DNA from: Thiobacillus denitrificans DSM 12475
GTDB taxonomy: Bacteria > Pseudomonadota > Gammaproteobacteria > Burkholderiales > Thiobacillaceae
DNA length: 35,992 nt
Direction: 5' to 3'
Assembly (NCBI RefSeq): GCF_000376425.1
Contig: NZ_AQWL01000018.1
Coordinates: 1-35,992, forward strand
This document shows, one piece after another, positions 28,860 through 35,992 of the stretch. A program made the translations under genes and the position numbers. Each line of letters opens with the position of its first letter. The first letter of the stretch is position 1. Below the pieces are notes generated by a model, which saw only the letters and a program-made list of their open reading frames with translations, made no database searches and had not been told where the DNA came from.

Positions 28860-29296
28860 TCGCACACAAGATTCCCGTTTCGGTACTGGTCGTCATCCAT
28901 ACGGCTGACGGCCAGGTGCTGCTGATGGAGCGCGCCGATGCGCCGGGCTACTGGCAGTCGGTCACCGGTTCGCAGGACGCCGGCGAGACGCTCATGGAGA
29001 CCGCGCTGCGCGAGGTGCGCGAGGAGACCGGGCTCGACGCCGCAGTTTTCGCGCTGGCGCCGTGGGGCATCGAGACCCGCTACGAGATTTACCCTCGCTG
29101 GCGCCACCGCTACGCGCCCGGCGTCACCCACAACACCGAGCACGTGTTCGGCATGAAACTCCCGGCGCCGCGGCCAGTCATACTCTCGCCGCACGAACAT
29201 CTGAATTATGTCTGGCTGCCGTGGGAAGCAGCGGCGGCGCGCTGCTTTTCGTCGAGCAACGCGGCGGCGATTCGCCAGCTTCCCGCACGCTTATAA
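28856..29296 (+). CDS. nudB: Dihydroneopterin triphosphate diphosphatase (Nudix)
   Basis: Removes pyrophosphate from dihydroneopterin triphosphate in folate synthesis. The 146-residue protein has a complete Nudix box from G38 to L60 (G-x5-E44-x7-REVREETGL). GTG 28856 overlaps the upstream stop by 4 nt. In E. coli nudB also lies downstream of aspS. Its TAA shares a base with the next ATG (TAATG). Confidence 0.88.
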   Translation: MIAHKIPVSVLVVIHTADGQVLLMERADAPGYWQSVTGSQDAGETLMETALREVREETGLDAAVFALAPWGIETRYEIYPRWRHRYAPGVTHNTEHVFGMKLPAPRPVILSPHEHLNYVWLPWEAAAARCFSSSNAAAIRQLPARL

Positions 29297-30060
29297 TGGA
29301 ACTTATGGACGCATCGCTCAACGTCGCCAGCTACAACATCCACAAGGGCCTGTCGCAGTTCAACCGGCGCCTGACCGTGCACGAGATGCGCGAGCGCCTC
29401 GGCGCGCTGGGCACCGACATCGTGTTCCTGCAGGAGGTGCAGCACAGCCACAGCCAGCGCGCCAGCCGCTTCCAGCACTGGCCGAGCCAGCCGCAACACG
29501 AATTCCTTGCCGGCCACATCTACACCGAGTTTGCCTACGGCAAGAACTGCGTCTATGACACCGGCCATCACGGCAATGCCATCCTATCGCGCCACAAGAT
29601 CCTGTCGTGGGAGAACGAGGACATCTCGGCCCACGCGTACGAGAGCCGCGGCATGCTGCATTGCGAGATCGAAGTCCCGGGCATCGCCAGCCCGGTGCAC
29701 TGCATCAACGTGCACCTGGCGCTCAACGAGGGCGGGCGCCGCCGCCAGCTGGCGCAGATCGCTGCGCGTGTGCATAAGATGGTGCCCGACGGCGCGCCAC
29801 TGATCCTCGCCGGCGACTTCAACGACTGGCGGATGCGCGCGTGCACCTTCTTCAAGGGGGAGCTCGGGCTGGCCGAAGTGTTCGAGACGCACCACGGCAA
29901 GCCGGCACGCAGCTATCCGTCCATCCTCCCCATGTTCCAGCTGGACCGCATCTACGTGCGAGGCTTCAGCATCGACACGGCGCACGTCCACACCGGCAAC
30001 GCCTGGCACCGCATTTCCGATCACGCCGCGCTGAGCGCCAAACTGCACCTGGCTGGATGA
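29296..30060 (+). CDS. ybhP: Endonuclease/exonuclease/phosphatase family protein, YbhP-like
   Basis: A 254-residue metal-dependent phosphoesterase fold with N14 (SYNIHKG), E47 (FLQEVQ), D174 and N176 (AGDFNDW), and D242-H243 (ISDHAALS). ATG 29296 is coupled to the nudB stop; ATG 29305 is an alternative. A perfect TATAAT (29292-29297) overlaps the junction, but without a good -35 box. It overlaps clsB by ATGA. E. coli has the same pair, ybhP-clsB, which supports a role linked to phospholipids; the exact substrate is unknown. Confidence 0.88.
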   Translation: MELMDASLNVASYNIHKGLSQFNRRLTVHEMRERLGALGTDIVFLQEVQHSHSQRASRFQHWPSQPQHEFLAGHIYTEFAYGKNCVYDTGHHGNAILSRHKILSWENEDISAHAYESRGMLHCEIEVPGIASPVHCINVHLALNEGGRRRQLAQIAARVHKMVPDGAPLILAGDFNDWRMRACTFFKGELGLAEVFETHHGKPARSYPSILPMFQLDRIYVRGFSIDTAHVHTGNAWHRISDHAALSAKLHLAG

Positions 30061-31250
30061 CCGCACGCAAGCGGTTGCGTGCGCTGTTTTTTCGCGGCGT
30101 CGGGCTGGAGCCCGGTAACCGGCTACGGCTGCTGCAAAGCGGCGCCGAATTCTTTCCGGCGCTGATCGCGGCGATCGATGTAGCGCACGCTGAAGTTCAT
30201 CTCGAAACCTATATTTTCAGTTCCGACCCGACTGCCGGGACGGTGCGCGATGCCCTGATGCGCGCCGCGCAGCGCGGCGTGCAGGTGCGCCTGCTGATCG
30301 ACGGCGTGGGCTCGCGCGAGTTGCCGGCCGCCTGGCTGGCTGCGCTCGAAACGGCAGGCGTCAGCGTGCGGGTCTATCGTCCGCTGGTGAACGGCTGGCG
30401 CGCCAATCCCAAGAGTCTGCGGCGGCTGCACCGCAAACTGGCGGTGATCGATGCGCGCATCGCCTTCATTGGCGGCATGAACCTGATCGACGATTACGAG
30501 CCGGTACGCTTCGCCGAGCCACGGCTTGATTACAGCGTCGAGGTGCAGGGGCCGCTGATCGTGCGAATCCACCAGAGTGCGCGCCACCTGTGGCGGCTGG
30601 TGGCGCTGACGCAGTTGCAGCCCGACGAGCGCAAGCCGCCGCCGCTCGATCCGTCGTGGCCCACCGATGGCCGCGTGCGCGCCGCCTTCGTGGTGCGCGA
30701 CAACCTGCTCCACCGCCGCGACATCGAGCGCAGCTATCTCGCCGCGCTGGCGCTGGCGCATGAAAGCATCCTCATCGCCAACGCCTATTTCCTGCCGGGA
30801 AACCGTTTTCGCAGGCTGCTGAAAAAAGCCGTCGCGCGCGGCGTGCGGGTGCAGCTGCTGATGCAGGGACATACCGACCACCGCTTCTATCAGACCGCTT
30901 CGCGTGCGCTATACAACGACCTGCTTACGGCCGGGGTGATGATCTACGAATACCAGGCCAGTGAATTGCACGCCAAGGCGGCGGTGGTCGACGGCCACTG
31001 GGCAACCGTGGGTTCCAGCAACATCGATCCCTTCAGCCTGTTGCTGGCGCGCGAGGCGAACATCGTCGTCGACGACGCGGCCTTTGCCCGCGACCTGCGG
31101 CAGCGGCTGCAGCAGGCCATCACCTGGTCCACTCCGCTCGATCCCGCCGACTGGCGGCGCCGTTCCTGGCCGCAGCGCACGCTGTCGCGGCTGGCCTACG
31201 GCATCGTGCGCCTGTTGCTGGGGCTGACCGGGATGGGGCGCAGGGTGTGA
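30057..31250 (+). CDS. clsB: Cardiolipin synthase, ClsB type
   Basis: Phospholipase D superfamily enzyme that makes cardiolipin; E. coli ClsB can also make phosphatidylglycerol. The 397-residue protein starts at the ATG that overlaps the upstream stop (ATGA). Two HKD motifs are complete: H125-K127-D132 (HRKLAVID) and H305-K307-D312 (HAKAAVVD, followed by GSSNIDPFS). There are no N-terminal membrane segments, which fits ClsB rather than ClsA. It converges on the peptidase gene at 31326 across a 75-bp gap with no clear terminator. Confidence 0.92.
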   Translation: MTARKRLRALFFRGVGLEPGNRLRLLQSGAEFFPALIAAIDVAHAEVHLETYIFSSDPTAGTVRDALMRAAQRGVQVRLLIDGVGSRELPAAWLAALETAGVSVRVYRPLVNGWRANPKSLRRLHRKLAVIDARIAFIGGMNLIDDYEPVRFAEPRLDYSVEVQGPLIVRIHQSARHLWRLVALTQLQPDERKPPPLDPSWPTDGRVRAAFVVRDNLLHRRDIERSYLAALALAHESILIANAYFLPGNRFRRLLKKAVARGVRVQLLMQGHTDHRFYQTASRALYNDLLTAGVMIYEYQASELHAKAAVVDGHWATVGSSNIDPFSLLLAREANIVVDDAAFARDLRQRLQQAITWSTPLDPADWRRRSWPQRTLSRLAYGIVRLLLGLTGMGRRV

Positions 31251-31325
31251 GGAGGCCGGCGCCCCGCTGCGAACCGGTGGCGGGATGACCGCAGCAGGGC
31301 CGCGCAGACCCGCAAGGAATCCTCC

Positions 31326-32180
31326 CTACAGCTGCGCCGGCTTGAAGGTGTCGCACTGCCCAGGATCGCCGTGCTGCATGCCGCGCTTGAACCAGCGCAT
31401 GCGCTGTTCCGACGAGCCGTGGGTGAAGGATTCCGGCACCACGAATCCGCGCGCCTGTTTCTGCAGACGGTCGTCGCCGACCCCGGCGGCGGCCGCCAGC
31501 GCCTCCTCGGTATCGCCGGGCTCCAGGATCTGCCGCTGCTTGTTGGCGTGGTGCGCCCATACCCCGGCAAAGCAGTCGGCCTGCAACTCCATCCGCACCT
31601 GCAGCGCGTTGCCTTCGGTCTGGCTGGCGCGGCTGCGCGCCGCGTGCACCTGTTCCGATACGCCCAAGAGCGTCAGCACATGGTGCCCCACCTCATGCGC
31701 CACCACGTAGGCCTGCGCGAAGTCGCCCGGCGCATCATGGCGCTGCGCCAGATCGTTGAAGAAGCTCATGTCGAGATACAGCTTCTGATCGCCCGGGCAG
31801 TAGAACGGCCCCATCGCCGCCTCGGCGAAACCGCACGCCGATTGCACCGCGCCGGAAAACAGCACCAGCTTCGGCTGCTGGTAGCGCTGGCCCGAGCCCT
31901 GGAATAGCGTGCCCCACACGTCTTCCGTGTCCGCCAGCACCACCGACATGAATTCCTTCAGCCTTTCCTCTTCCGGGCTGAACGTGGCCGGCTGTTCATC
32001 CTGCGCCGGCGCCAGCGTGCCCGCCTGGTTCAGCACCACCGCCGGGTCCATCCCGAAATACATCGCCACCAGCGCAAGCACGATCGCCCCGATACCGCCG
32101 CCGGCGATCCCCTTGCCGCTTACGCGGATGCCGCGCCGGTCTTCGATGTTGTCGCTGCGTCGTCCGCGTTCCCAGCGCAT
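31326..32180 (-). CDS. ypfJ: Neutral zinc metallopeptidase, YpfJ family
   Basis: The start is ATG 32180, with AAGGGAG upstream, and matches the E. coli YpfJ N-terminus (MRWERGRRSDNIEDRRG). The 284-residue protein has one membrane segment (about residues 24-44), so the catalytic domain probably lies in the periplasm. The zinc motif is H162-E163-x-x-H166 (HEVGHH), followed by a conserved ELQADCFAGVWAHHA segment that may supply the third ligand. Family function is poorly known. Confidence 0.92.
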   Translation of the reverse strand: MRWERGRRSDNIEDRRGIRVSGKGIAGGGIGAIVLALVAMYFGMDPAVVLNQAGTLAPAQDEQPATFSPEEERLKEFMSVVLADTEDVWGTLFQGSGQRYQQPKLVLFSGAVQSACGFAEAAMGPFYCPGDQKLYLDMSFFNDLAQRHDAPGDFAQAYVVAHEVGHHVLTLLGVSEQVHAARSRASQTEGNALQVRMELQADCFAGVWAHHANKQRQILEPGDTEEALAAAAGVGDDRLQKQARGFVVPESFTHGSSEQRMRWFKRGMQHGDPGQCDTFKPAQL

Positions 32181-32294
32181 GGGGGCTCCCTTCAATGCCA
32201 TTCGTTAGATCGTGCCATTCTAGCCATGCTGCGAGTGTATGCGGTGTCATACAAAGCTGATTCCACGGCCACGGGAGTTCGAAACCTCGTAACA

Positions 32295-32334
32295 AACGGA
32301 CAGCGCTGCGGCCTGTTCCGCAGCGCTGTCCGTT
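32295..32334. repeat. Perfect 17-bp inverted repeat upstream of the porin
   Basis: AACGGACAGCGCTGCGG (32295-32311) and its exact reverse complement (32318-32334) flank the 6-nt loop CCTGTT. No T-run follows on either strand, so it is not an intrinsic terminator. It lies 115 bp from the peptidase start and 181 bp from the porin start. Confidence 0.8.
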
Positions 32335-32341
32335 GCGTTGG

Positions 32342-32388
32342 TGCAACAAAACAACACTTTCCCCCGGCTGTTGCAGAAAAAACAACAG
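32342..32388 (+). promoter_or_regulatory. Tandem AACAACA sites upstream of the porin
   Basis: TGCAACAAAACAACA (from 32342) and TGCAGAAAAAACAACA (from 32372) are near-identical direct repeats exactly 30 bp apart, about three helical turns. The second copy also forms CTGTTG/CAACAG (32368-32373, 32383-32388). They sit just upstream of the putative promoter, a position fitting activator sites. The 334-bp gap 32181-32514 otherwise holds only the hairpin, the promoter and the palindromes listed separately. Confidence 0.4.
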
Positions 32389-32394
32389 GTTTCC

Positions 32395-32422
32395 TTGCTG
32401 CCCGGCTCCGGGTCTGGATAAT
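32395..32422 (+). promoter_or_regulatory. Putative porin promoter
   Basis: TTGCTG (32395-32400) and GATAAT (32417-32422) are 16 bp apart. Transcription would start near 32429 and give an 86-nt leader. The leader contains the 14-bp palindrome AGCTCTGCAGAGCT (32456-32469). Confidence 0.45.
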
Positions 32423-32496
32423 CGACCACGTCCAACAAGCACATCCGTGTGGGACAGCTCTGCAGAGCTTGAAACCATAACTGGTTTTTATTTTTA

Positions 32497-32512
32497 CTTT
32501 CTTAGGAGAAAG
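32497..32512 (+). promoter_or_regulatory. Hairpin around the porin ribosome-binding site
   Basis: CTTTCT (32497-32502) and AGAAAG (32507-32512) can pair around TAGG, so the AGGAGA ribosome-binding sequence lies partly in the loop and partly in the stem, just before the ATG at 32515. The stem is AT-rich and weak, so any control would be sensitive to temperature or to a binding partner. Confidence 0.3.
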
Positions 32513-32514
32513 CA

Positions 32515-33537
32515 ATGAAAAAATCCCTGATCGCCCTGGCTGTTGCCGGCGTCGTTTCCGCTCCCGCTTTCGCGGCCACCAGCAACGTCGACGTGTACGG
32601 CAAGCTGCACGTGTCCGCGTCGCTTTTCGATGACCAGGCTGCGGGTGTCGAAGATCTGCAAATTTCCTCCAACGCCAGCCGCATCGGCTTCAAGGGTTCC
32701 GAAGACCTGGGCGGCGGCCTGGCCGCCATCTGGCAGATCGAGACCGGCATCAACATTGACGAGGCGAACGGCAGCTGGGCTTCGCGCAACGTCTTCGTCG
32801 GCCTGAAGAGCGACGCCATGGGCACCGTGATGATCGGCAACTACGACACCCCGCTGAAACTGATCGGCCGCAGCGTCGACCTGTTCGGCGACACCATGGC
32901 CGACTCGCGCAACGTGACCGGTGTCGATTCCGACACCCGCGGCAAGAACTCGGTGACCTACATGTCGCCCAGCTTCAGCGGCCTGGCCTTCGCCGCCCAG
33001 TACAGCAACGCAGCGGAGCTCGCCGCCACCACCACCAGCGGCACCGCTGGCGATATGTCCGACGACTCCTTCTGGAGCCTGAACGGCACCTACACCAACG
33101 GCCCCCTGTTCGTGGGCCTGGGCTATAGCGACGGCGACGCGCTCGAAACCCGCGGTGTCGACAAAGAGTGGCGTGTGGCTGCCGGCTACAGCTTCGGCAA
33201 CTTCAAGGTGGTCGGCCAGTACGACAAGTCGGACGGCGAAACCAGCCTCGACGCGGACTTCGATTCCTGGATGCTGGGCGCGGCCTACACCATGGGCAAC
33301 GTGGTGCTGAAGGCCAACTACATGGACGGCGACGTCGACGGCAGCTCCCCGGATCCCAAGCAGTGGACCATTGGCGCCGACTACAACCTGTCCAAGCGCA
33401 CCTCGGTCTACGCCCTGTACGCTGACGGCGAAAATGTCTCCTTCGGCAGCGGCGCCGGCGGCAGCGACCGTATCGGTTCGGGTGTTGCTGATGGCGACGT
33501 TTCCGTCTTCTCGCTGGGCATGATCCACACCTTCTAA
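32515..33537 (+). CDS. Gram-negative general porin
   Basis: Outer-membrane beta-barrel of the betaproteobacterial porin family. The 340-residue precursor has a 20-residue signal peptide (MKKSLIALAVAGVVSAPAFA), then SNVDVYGKLHVSASLFDD, alternating strands with GFKGSEDLGGGLAAIWQIE, and the terminal phenylalanine (GMIHTF) used by the BAM machinery. It has a strong ribosome-binding site and its own terminator, so it is monocistronic. Pore selectivity cannot be told. Confidence 0.94.
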   Translation: MKKSLIALAVAGVVSAPAFAATSNVDVYGKLHVSASLFDDQAAGVEDLQISSNASRIGFKGSEDLGGGLAAIWQIETGINIDEANGSWASRNVFVGLKSDAMGTVMIGNYDTPLKLIGRSVDLFGDTMADSRNVTGVDSDTRGKNSVTYMSPSFSGLAFAAQYSNAAELAATTTSGTAGDMSDDSFWSLNGTYTNGPLFVGLGYSDGDALETRGVDKEWRVAAGYSFGNFKVVGQYDKSDGETSLDADFDSWMLGAAYTMGNVVLKANYMDGDVDGSSPDPKQWTIGADYNLSKRTSVYALYADGENVSFGSGAGGSDRIGSGVADGDVSVFSLGMIHTF

Positions 33538-33575
33538 TTCAACGCCGGGGCAACCCGGTTCGAACGACGAAGTCG

Positions 33576-33605
33576 AAACGGGCTCCCGCGGGGGCCCGTT
33601 TTTTT
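33576..33605 (+). terminator. Intrinsic terminator of the porin gene
   Basis: AAACGGGC (33576-33583) pairs with GCCCGTTT (33594-33601); the intervening TCCCGCGGGG can extend the stem through CCC/GGG. Seven T (33599-33605) end the structure. Confidence 0.9.
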
Positions 33606-33685
33606 ATGCCTGTCGGTTAAGGGCGGTGCTCGGCTTCGTGGGCTTGGGGCGTGGTTGGTGAAAGCGTACGTCCTGCCACAGGTGT

Positions 33686-33703
33686 GACATAATTGATCAT
33701 GTC
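33686..33703 (+). promoter_or_regulatory. Promoter and putative operator of the toxin-antitoxin genes
   Basis: GACAT and ATGTC form a perfect 5-bp dyad around AATTGATC. The dyad covers the extended -10 sequence TGACATAAT (33685-33693) and the ATG at 33699. Transcription would start at or within a base or two of the ATG, so the mRNA may be leaderless; no ribosome-binding site is visible. An operator here would suit autoregulation by the winged-helix antitoxin. Confidence 0.4.
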
Positions 33704-33995
33704 TGCGAGAAAGATAATCGACGAAACCCACACGATTGCAGAAAAGCGTGGCAATGGTTTGCTGCGACGGGAAGTATGGGTGAATGAGCCGGGAGCAGTG
33801 GTCCGCTATAACCTCGCGTATATCAACCATCATTTGCATCATGGTGACAGCGGACGGGTGGTGGGCTATGACAATCAGCAGGGATATCACCACCGACATT
33901 ATTTTGGAGTGGTTGAAGCGGTCGATTTTGTCAGTTTCGAGGATATCGAGAACCGGTTTGAGTGCGACTGGCTGGCGTTGAGGAAAAAATCATGA
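33699..33995 (+). CDS. TumE-like (DUF6516) putative toxin
   Basis: A 98-residue basic protein without signal peptide. The core VVGYDNQQGYHHRHYFG (residues 54-70), with Y57, D58, N59 and a His cluster at 64-67, is the hallmark I know for the DUF6516/TumE family, annotated as toxin of a toxin-antitoxin pair. ATG 33699 is chosen over TTG 33693. It overlaps the next gene by 4 nt (ATGA). The region looks more AT-rich than its neighbours, hinting at transfer. The assignment is from recognised pattern and context; biochemical activity is not known to me. Confidence 0.75.
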   Translation: MSARKIIDETHTIAEKRGNGLLRREVWVNEPGAVVRYNLAYINHHLHHGDSGRVVGYDNQQGYHHRHYFGVVEAVDFVSFEDIENRFECDWLALRKKS

Positions 33996-34366
33996 GCAAA
34001 CTCATTGTTAAAACTGCGACGGAAACCGACTTTTTCCAACGTGGAAAGAAAATTGCAAAGCGTGCGGATCAGGGCAAGCGTTTGCCCGTGGAACGGGTGA
34101 TCAGCTTTGAGGACCCGGCTGAGGTATTGGGTTTGCTGACCCCGGGGCGGCTGGCGCTGTTCCGGGCGGTAAAAGACGAACCCGCTTCAATAACGGCATT
34201 GGCAACCCGTTTGCATCGCGACCGCAGCGCTGTGAAAAGAGATGTGAGCGCACTGGAACACGCGGGGCTTGTCAGTGTGGAAACGTGCACCCATCCTGGG
34301 CACGGCAGAATGAAGGAAGTTCGGGCGCTGGCCGAGCATTTTGTGCTGGAGGCGCGTGTGGCGTGA
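33992..34366 (+). CDS. HVO_A0114-family winged-helix DNA-binding protein, putative antitoxin
   Basis: A 124-residue protein with a MarR-like winged helix at about residues 48-98 (LLTPGRLALFRAVKDEPASITALATRLHRDRSAVKRDVSALEHAGLV). Such proteins accompany DUF6516/TumE genes and are annotated as antitoxins (TumA). GAGGA lies 8 nt before ATG 33992, which overlaps the toxin stop. It probably neutralises the toxin and represses the operon, inferred from the domain and the dyad upstream of the toxin gene. Confidence 0.78.
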   Translation: MSKLIVKTATETDFFQRGKKIAKRADQGKRLPVERVISFEDPAEVLGLLTPGRLALFRAVKDEPASITALATRLHRDRSAVKRDVSALEHAGLVSVETCTHPGHGRMKEVRALAEHFVLEARVA

Positions 34367-34479
34367 ACCGAAGAAACTCAGGGTTGCGATGAACCTTTTT
34401 TATCGGGCGTAAGAGGAGGCGTGGCGGTACTATCCTGAACTTTTCGCGCTTTCTACCTGTTGTTTTCATACTCCCAACG

Positions 34480-35757
34480 ATGCCCAGCCCTCATTCCCCC
34501 TTCCCGTCCCCCGATTTACAGCAGTCCTTGCAACGGGCGCTCGAATACCGCAAGGGCGGCCGCCTTGCCGAGGCCGAGGCGTTTTACCGGCAGATCCTCG
34601 GCCGGTTTCCGCAGCAGCCTGACGTGCTTGGGCAATTGGGGGAGCTGAAGATGCAGCAGGACGATTGCCTCGGCGCGCTGCCTCTGTTGGAACAGGCGCG
34701 CCGGCTGGCGCCTGGCAATCCGCAGCACTGGCTGGCGCTGACGCAGTGCCTGCTGGATCTGGATCGTGCGAAAGAGGCGAAAAAAGTGATGATGGAGGCA
34801 ATCGGCAAAGGCCTGCGCCATCCGCAGGCAGATGAACTGCTCAGGCAGGCGCGCTCGGGGAAAAAGAAAAAACCCGGGAAGCCCGTTCCGCTGAACGAGG
34901 CGCTGCGTCAGCTCGAAGCCCTGTTGCAAGCGGGCCGCTGGGCCGATCTGGAAAAACTGGGCCGGGAGCTGCAACGTCGTCATGCCAAAGTGCCCCAGAT
35001 TTGGTATTTGCAGGGCATGGCGGCGTTGCTCCAGGGGCATCTGCAGGATGCGGTATTGCCGCTCAGGCGCGCGGTGGGGCTCGATCCCGGCATGGCGCCG
35101 GCGCAGTTCAATCTCGGCTATGCACTGGAAGGCCTGGGCCGTCTGGAGGAAGCGCTGGCGGCTTATCGGAAGGCGGCAGCCGTTGCGCCGCGGCTGGCGG
35201 AAGCGCACAACAACCAGGGCAATGTGCTGAAGAAGCTGCAACGCCACGACGAGGCGCTGTCAGCCTACGACAGGGCGCTGGCGCTGCGCCCCGAAATCGC
35301 CGAATACCACGGCAACCGGGGGGATACCCTGCTGGTTCTTGGGCGGCTGGACGCGGCGCTGGCGGCCTATGAGACCGCGATCGGGCTCAAGCCAGGTTTC
35401 GCCGAAGGCCACGCCAATCTCGGCTTCGTTCTGCATCAACTGGGGCGCAACGAGGCGTCTGCCCAGGCTTTCCAGTGCGCAATCGACATCAGGCCGGATT
35501 ACTTCGAGGCCTATCAGGGCATGGGCCACACCCTGCGACGGCTCGACCGCCATGCAGACGCGGTAGAAGCCTATCGCCATGCAGCGGAACTCAGGCCTGC
35601 CGATGCCGTGGCGCACAAGGATCTGGGCAAGGGGCTCAAGAAGGCGGCCCGTTACGAAGCAGCCATATCCGCATTACGGCGGGCGCTGGAATTGAAACCG
35701 GATTATGCGGCCGCAATCAATCGGCGGATTCAACCGATCGACGCAACGGATTGGTGA
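34480..35757 (+). pseudogene. TPR-repeat protein gene truncated by IS30
   Basis: The readable frame encodes 425 residues. Two or three degenerate TPRs (about 13-125) are followed by a Lys-rich linker (127-137), then by a second block with a long run of regular 34-residue TPRs from about 172 to 414 (e.g. AQFNLGYALEGLGRLEEALAAYRKA). The last residues [12 protein letters not shown] break the repeat pattern and are read from the end of the IS30 element, so the native C-terminus is missing. Similar proteins often carry a transferase domain after the TPRs, but that part is not visible. No clear ribosome-binding site precedes ATG 34480. The frame is open, so a shortened protein may still be made. 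Confidence 0.7.
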
Positions 35758-35992
35758 AATCGTTCGGCGGGTGTTGCGTAGTTTAGTGTTTTCCTAGGGC
35801 GCTCATTCAATTTCCTCGCGATGGCATTGAGCTTGGCTTGCGAGTAGGTCGAAATATCGGTTCCCTTGGGGAAATACTGTCGCAGTAGCCCATTCGTATT
35901 TTCATTGGTTCCACGCTGCCAAGGACTCCGAGGGTCACAGAAATAGACCTGTATGTCCGTCGCCAACGTAAAGCGCTTGTGTCCGGCCATCT
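35722..35992 (-). mobile_element. IS30-family insertion sequence, partial
   Basis: The element enters at about 35722-35728 and runs past the window end. Its outer end reads ATTCAACCGATCGACGCAACG, which resembles the terminal inverted repeat of IS30-family elements from memory (ATTCAATTGGTCAACGCAAC). The boundary is estimated to within several bases; the other end and the target duplication are outside. Confidence 0.75.
35730..35992 (-). CDS. IS30-family transposase, C-terminal part
   Basis: The last 87 or so residues of a DDE transposase. [20 protein letters not shown] and [10 protein letters not shown] contain the catalytic glutamate of the IS30 family (within NENTNG), followed by [18 protein letters not shown], the standard C-terminal signature. 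The stop TGA (35732-35730) lies inside the terminal repeat. The N-terminal DNA-binding domain and the two catalytic aspartates lie beyond the window. The visible part shows no frameshift. Confidence 0.92.
   Translation of the reverse strand, partial: MAGHKRFTLATDIQVYFCDPRSPWQRGTNENTNGLLRQYFPKGTDISTYSQAKLNAIARKLNERPRKTLNYATPAERFHQSVASIG

Noticed and set aside
31251-31325. Terminator between clsB and ypfJ
   Set aside because: Only scattered GGAGG/CCTCC pairing is present, with no compact stem and no T-run.
34367-34479. Terminator or promoter between the antitoxin and the TPR gene
   Set aside because: A T6 run (34396-34401) has no preceding stem, and CATACT near 34463 has no -35 partner; nothing could be supported.

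Overview
The window reads as a chromosomal segment of a betaproteobacterium, most like the Thiobacillus/Nitrosomonadales group. The grounds are the str-S10-spc-alpha ribosomal order, the fmdB-DUF502-aspS block, the zinc-type S4 N-terminus, high GC and a Gram-negative porin. The genus is inference from remembered protein resemblance; no search was run.

Positions 5-15164 are one co-directional translation cluster: tuf, then rpsJ-rplC-rplD-rplW-rplB-rpsS-rplV-rpsC-rplP-rpmC-rpsQ (S10), rplN-rplX-rplE-rpsN-rpsH-rplF-rplR-rpsE-rpmD-rplO-secY-infA-rpmJ (spc) and rpsM-rpsK-rpsD-rpoA-rplQ (alpha). It ends at a strong terminator (15186-15211). All genes look intact. The widest internal gaps, before rplC, rplN and rpsM, each hold a perfect TATAAT, which suggests internal promoters that refresh transcription.

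Positions 15308-25483 are housekeeping genes on both strands. A SAM-hydrolysing DUF62 enzyme converges on a glycerate 2-kinase. Next come a small hendecad-repeat lipoprotein, rluF and uvrA (minus strand), then a YajR-type MFS transporter, ssb and a TonB-dependent receptor (plus strand).

Positions 25596-31250 carry fmdB-like, DUF502, aspS, a small DUF2322-like protein, nudB, a YbhP-like phosphatase and clsB. The last four are translationally coupled by overlapping stop and start codons. A 165-bp palindromic, MITE-like element sits between aspS and the DUF2322-like gene. AspRS carries the His/Gly pair typical of non-discriminating enzymes.

Positions 31326-35992 become more accessory. They hold a YpfJ-type zinc peptidase, a porin with an unusually structured upstream region, a TumE/TumA-like toxin-antitoxin pair whose start codon lies inside a putative operator, and a TPR protein whose 3' end runs into an IS30-family element that continues past the window. 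I saw no rRNA, tRNA, CRISPR array or phage genes. I did not find a wholly new system. The best leads are the nested palindromic element, the toxin-antitoxin control region, the porin leader and the IS30/TPR junction.
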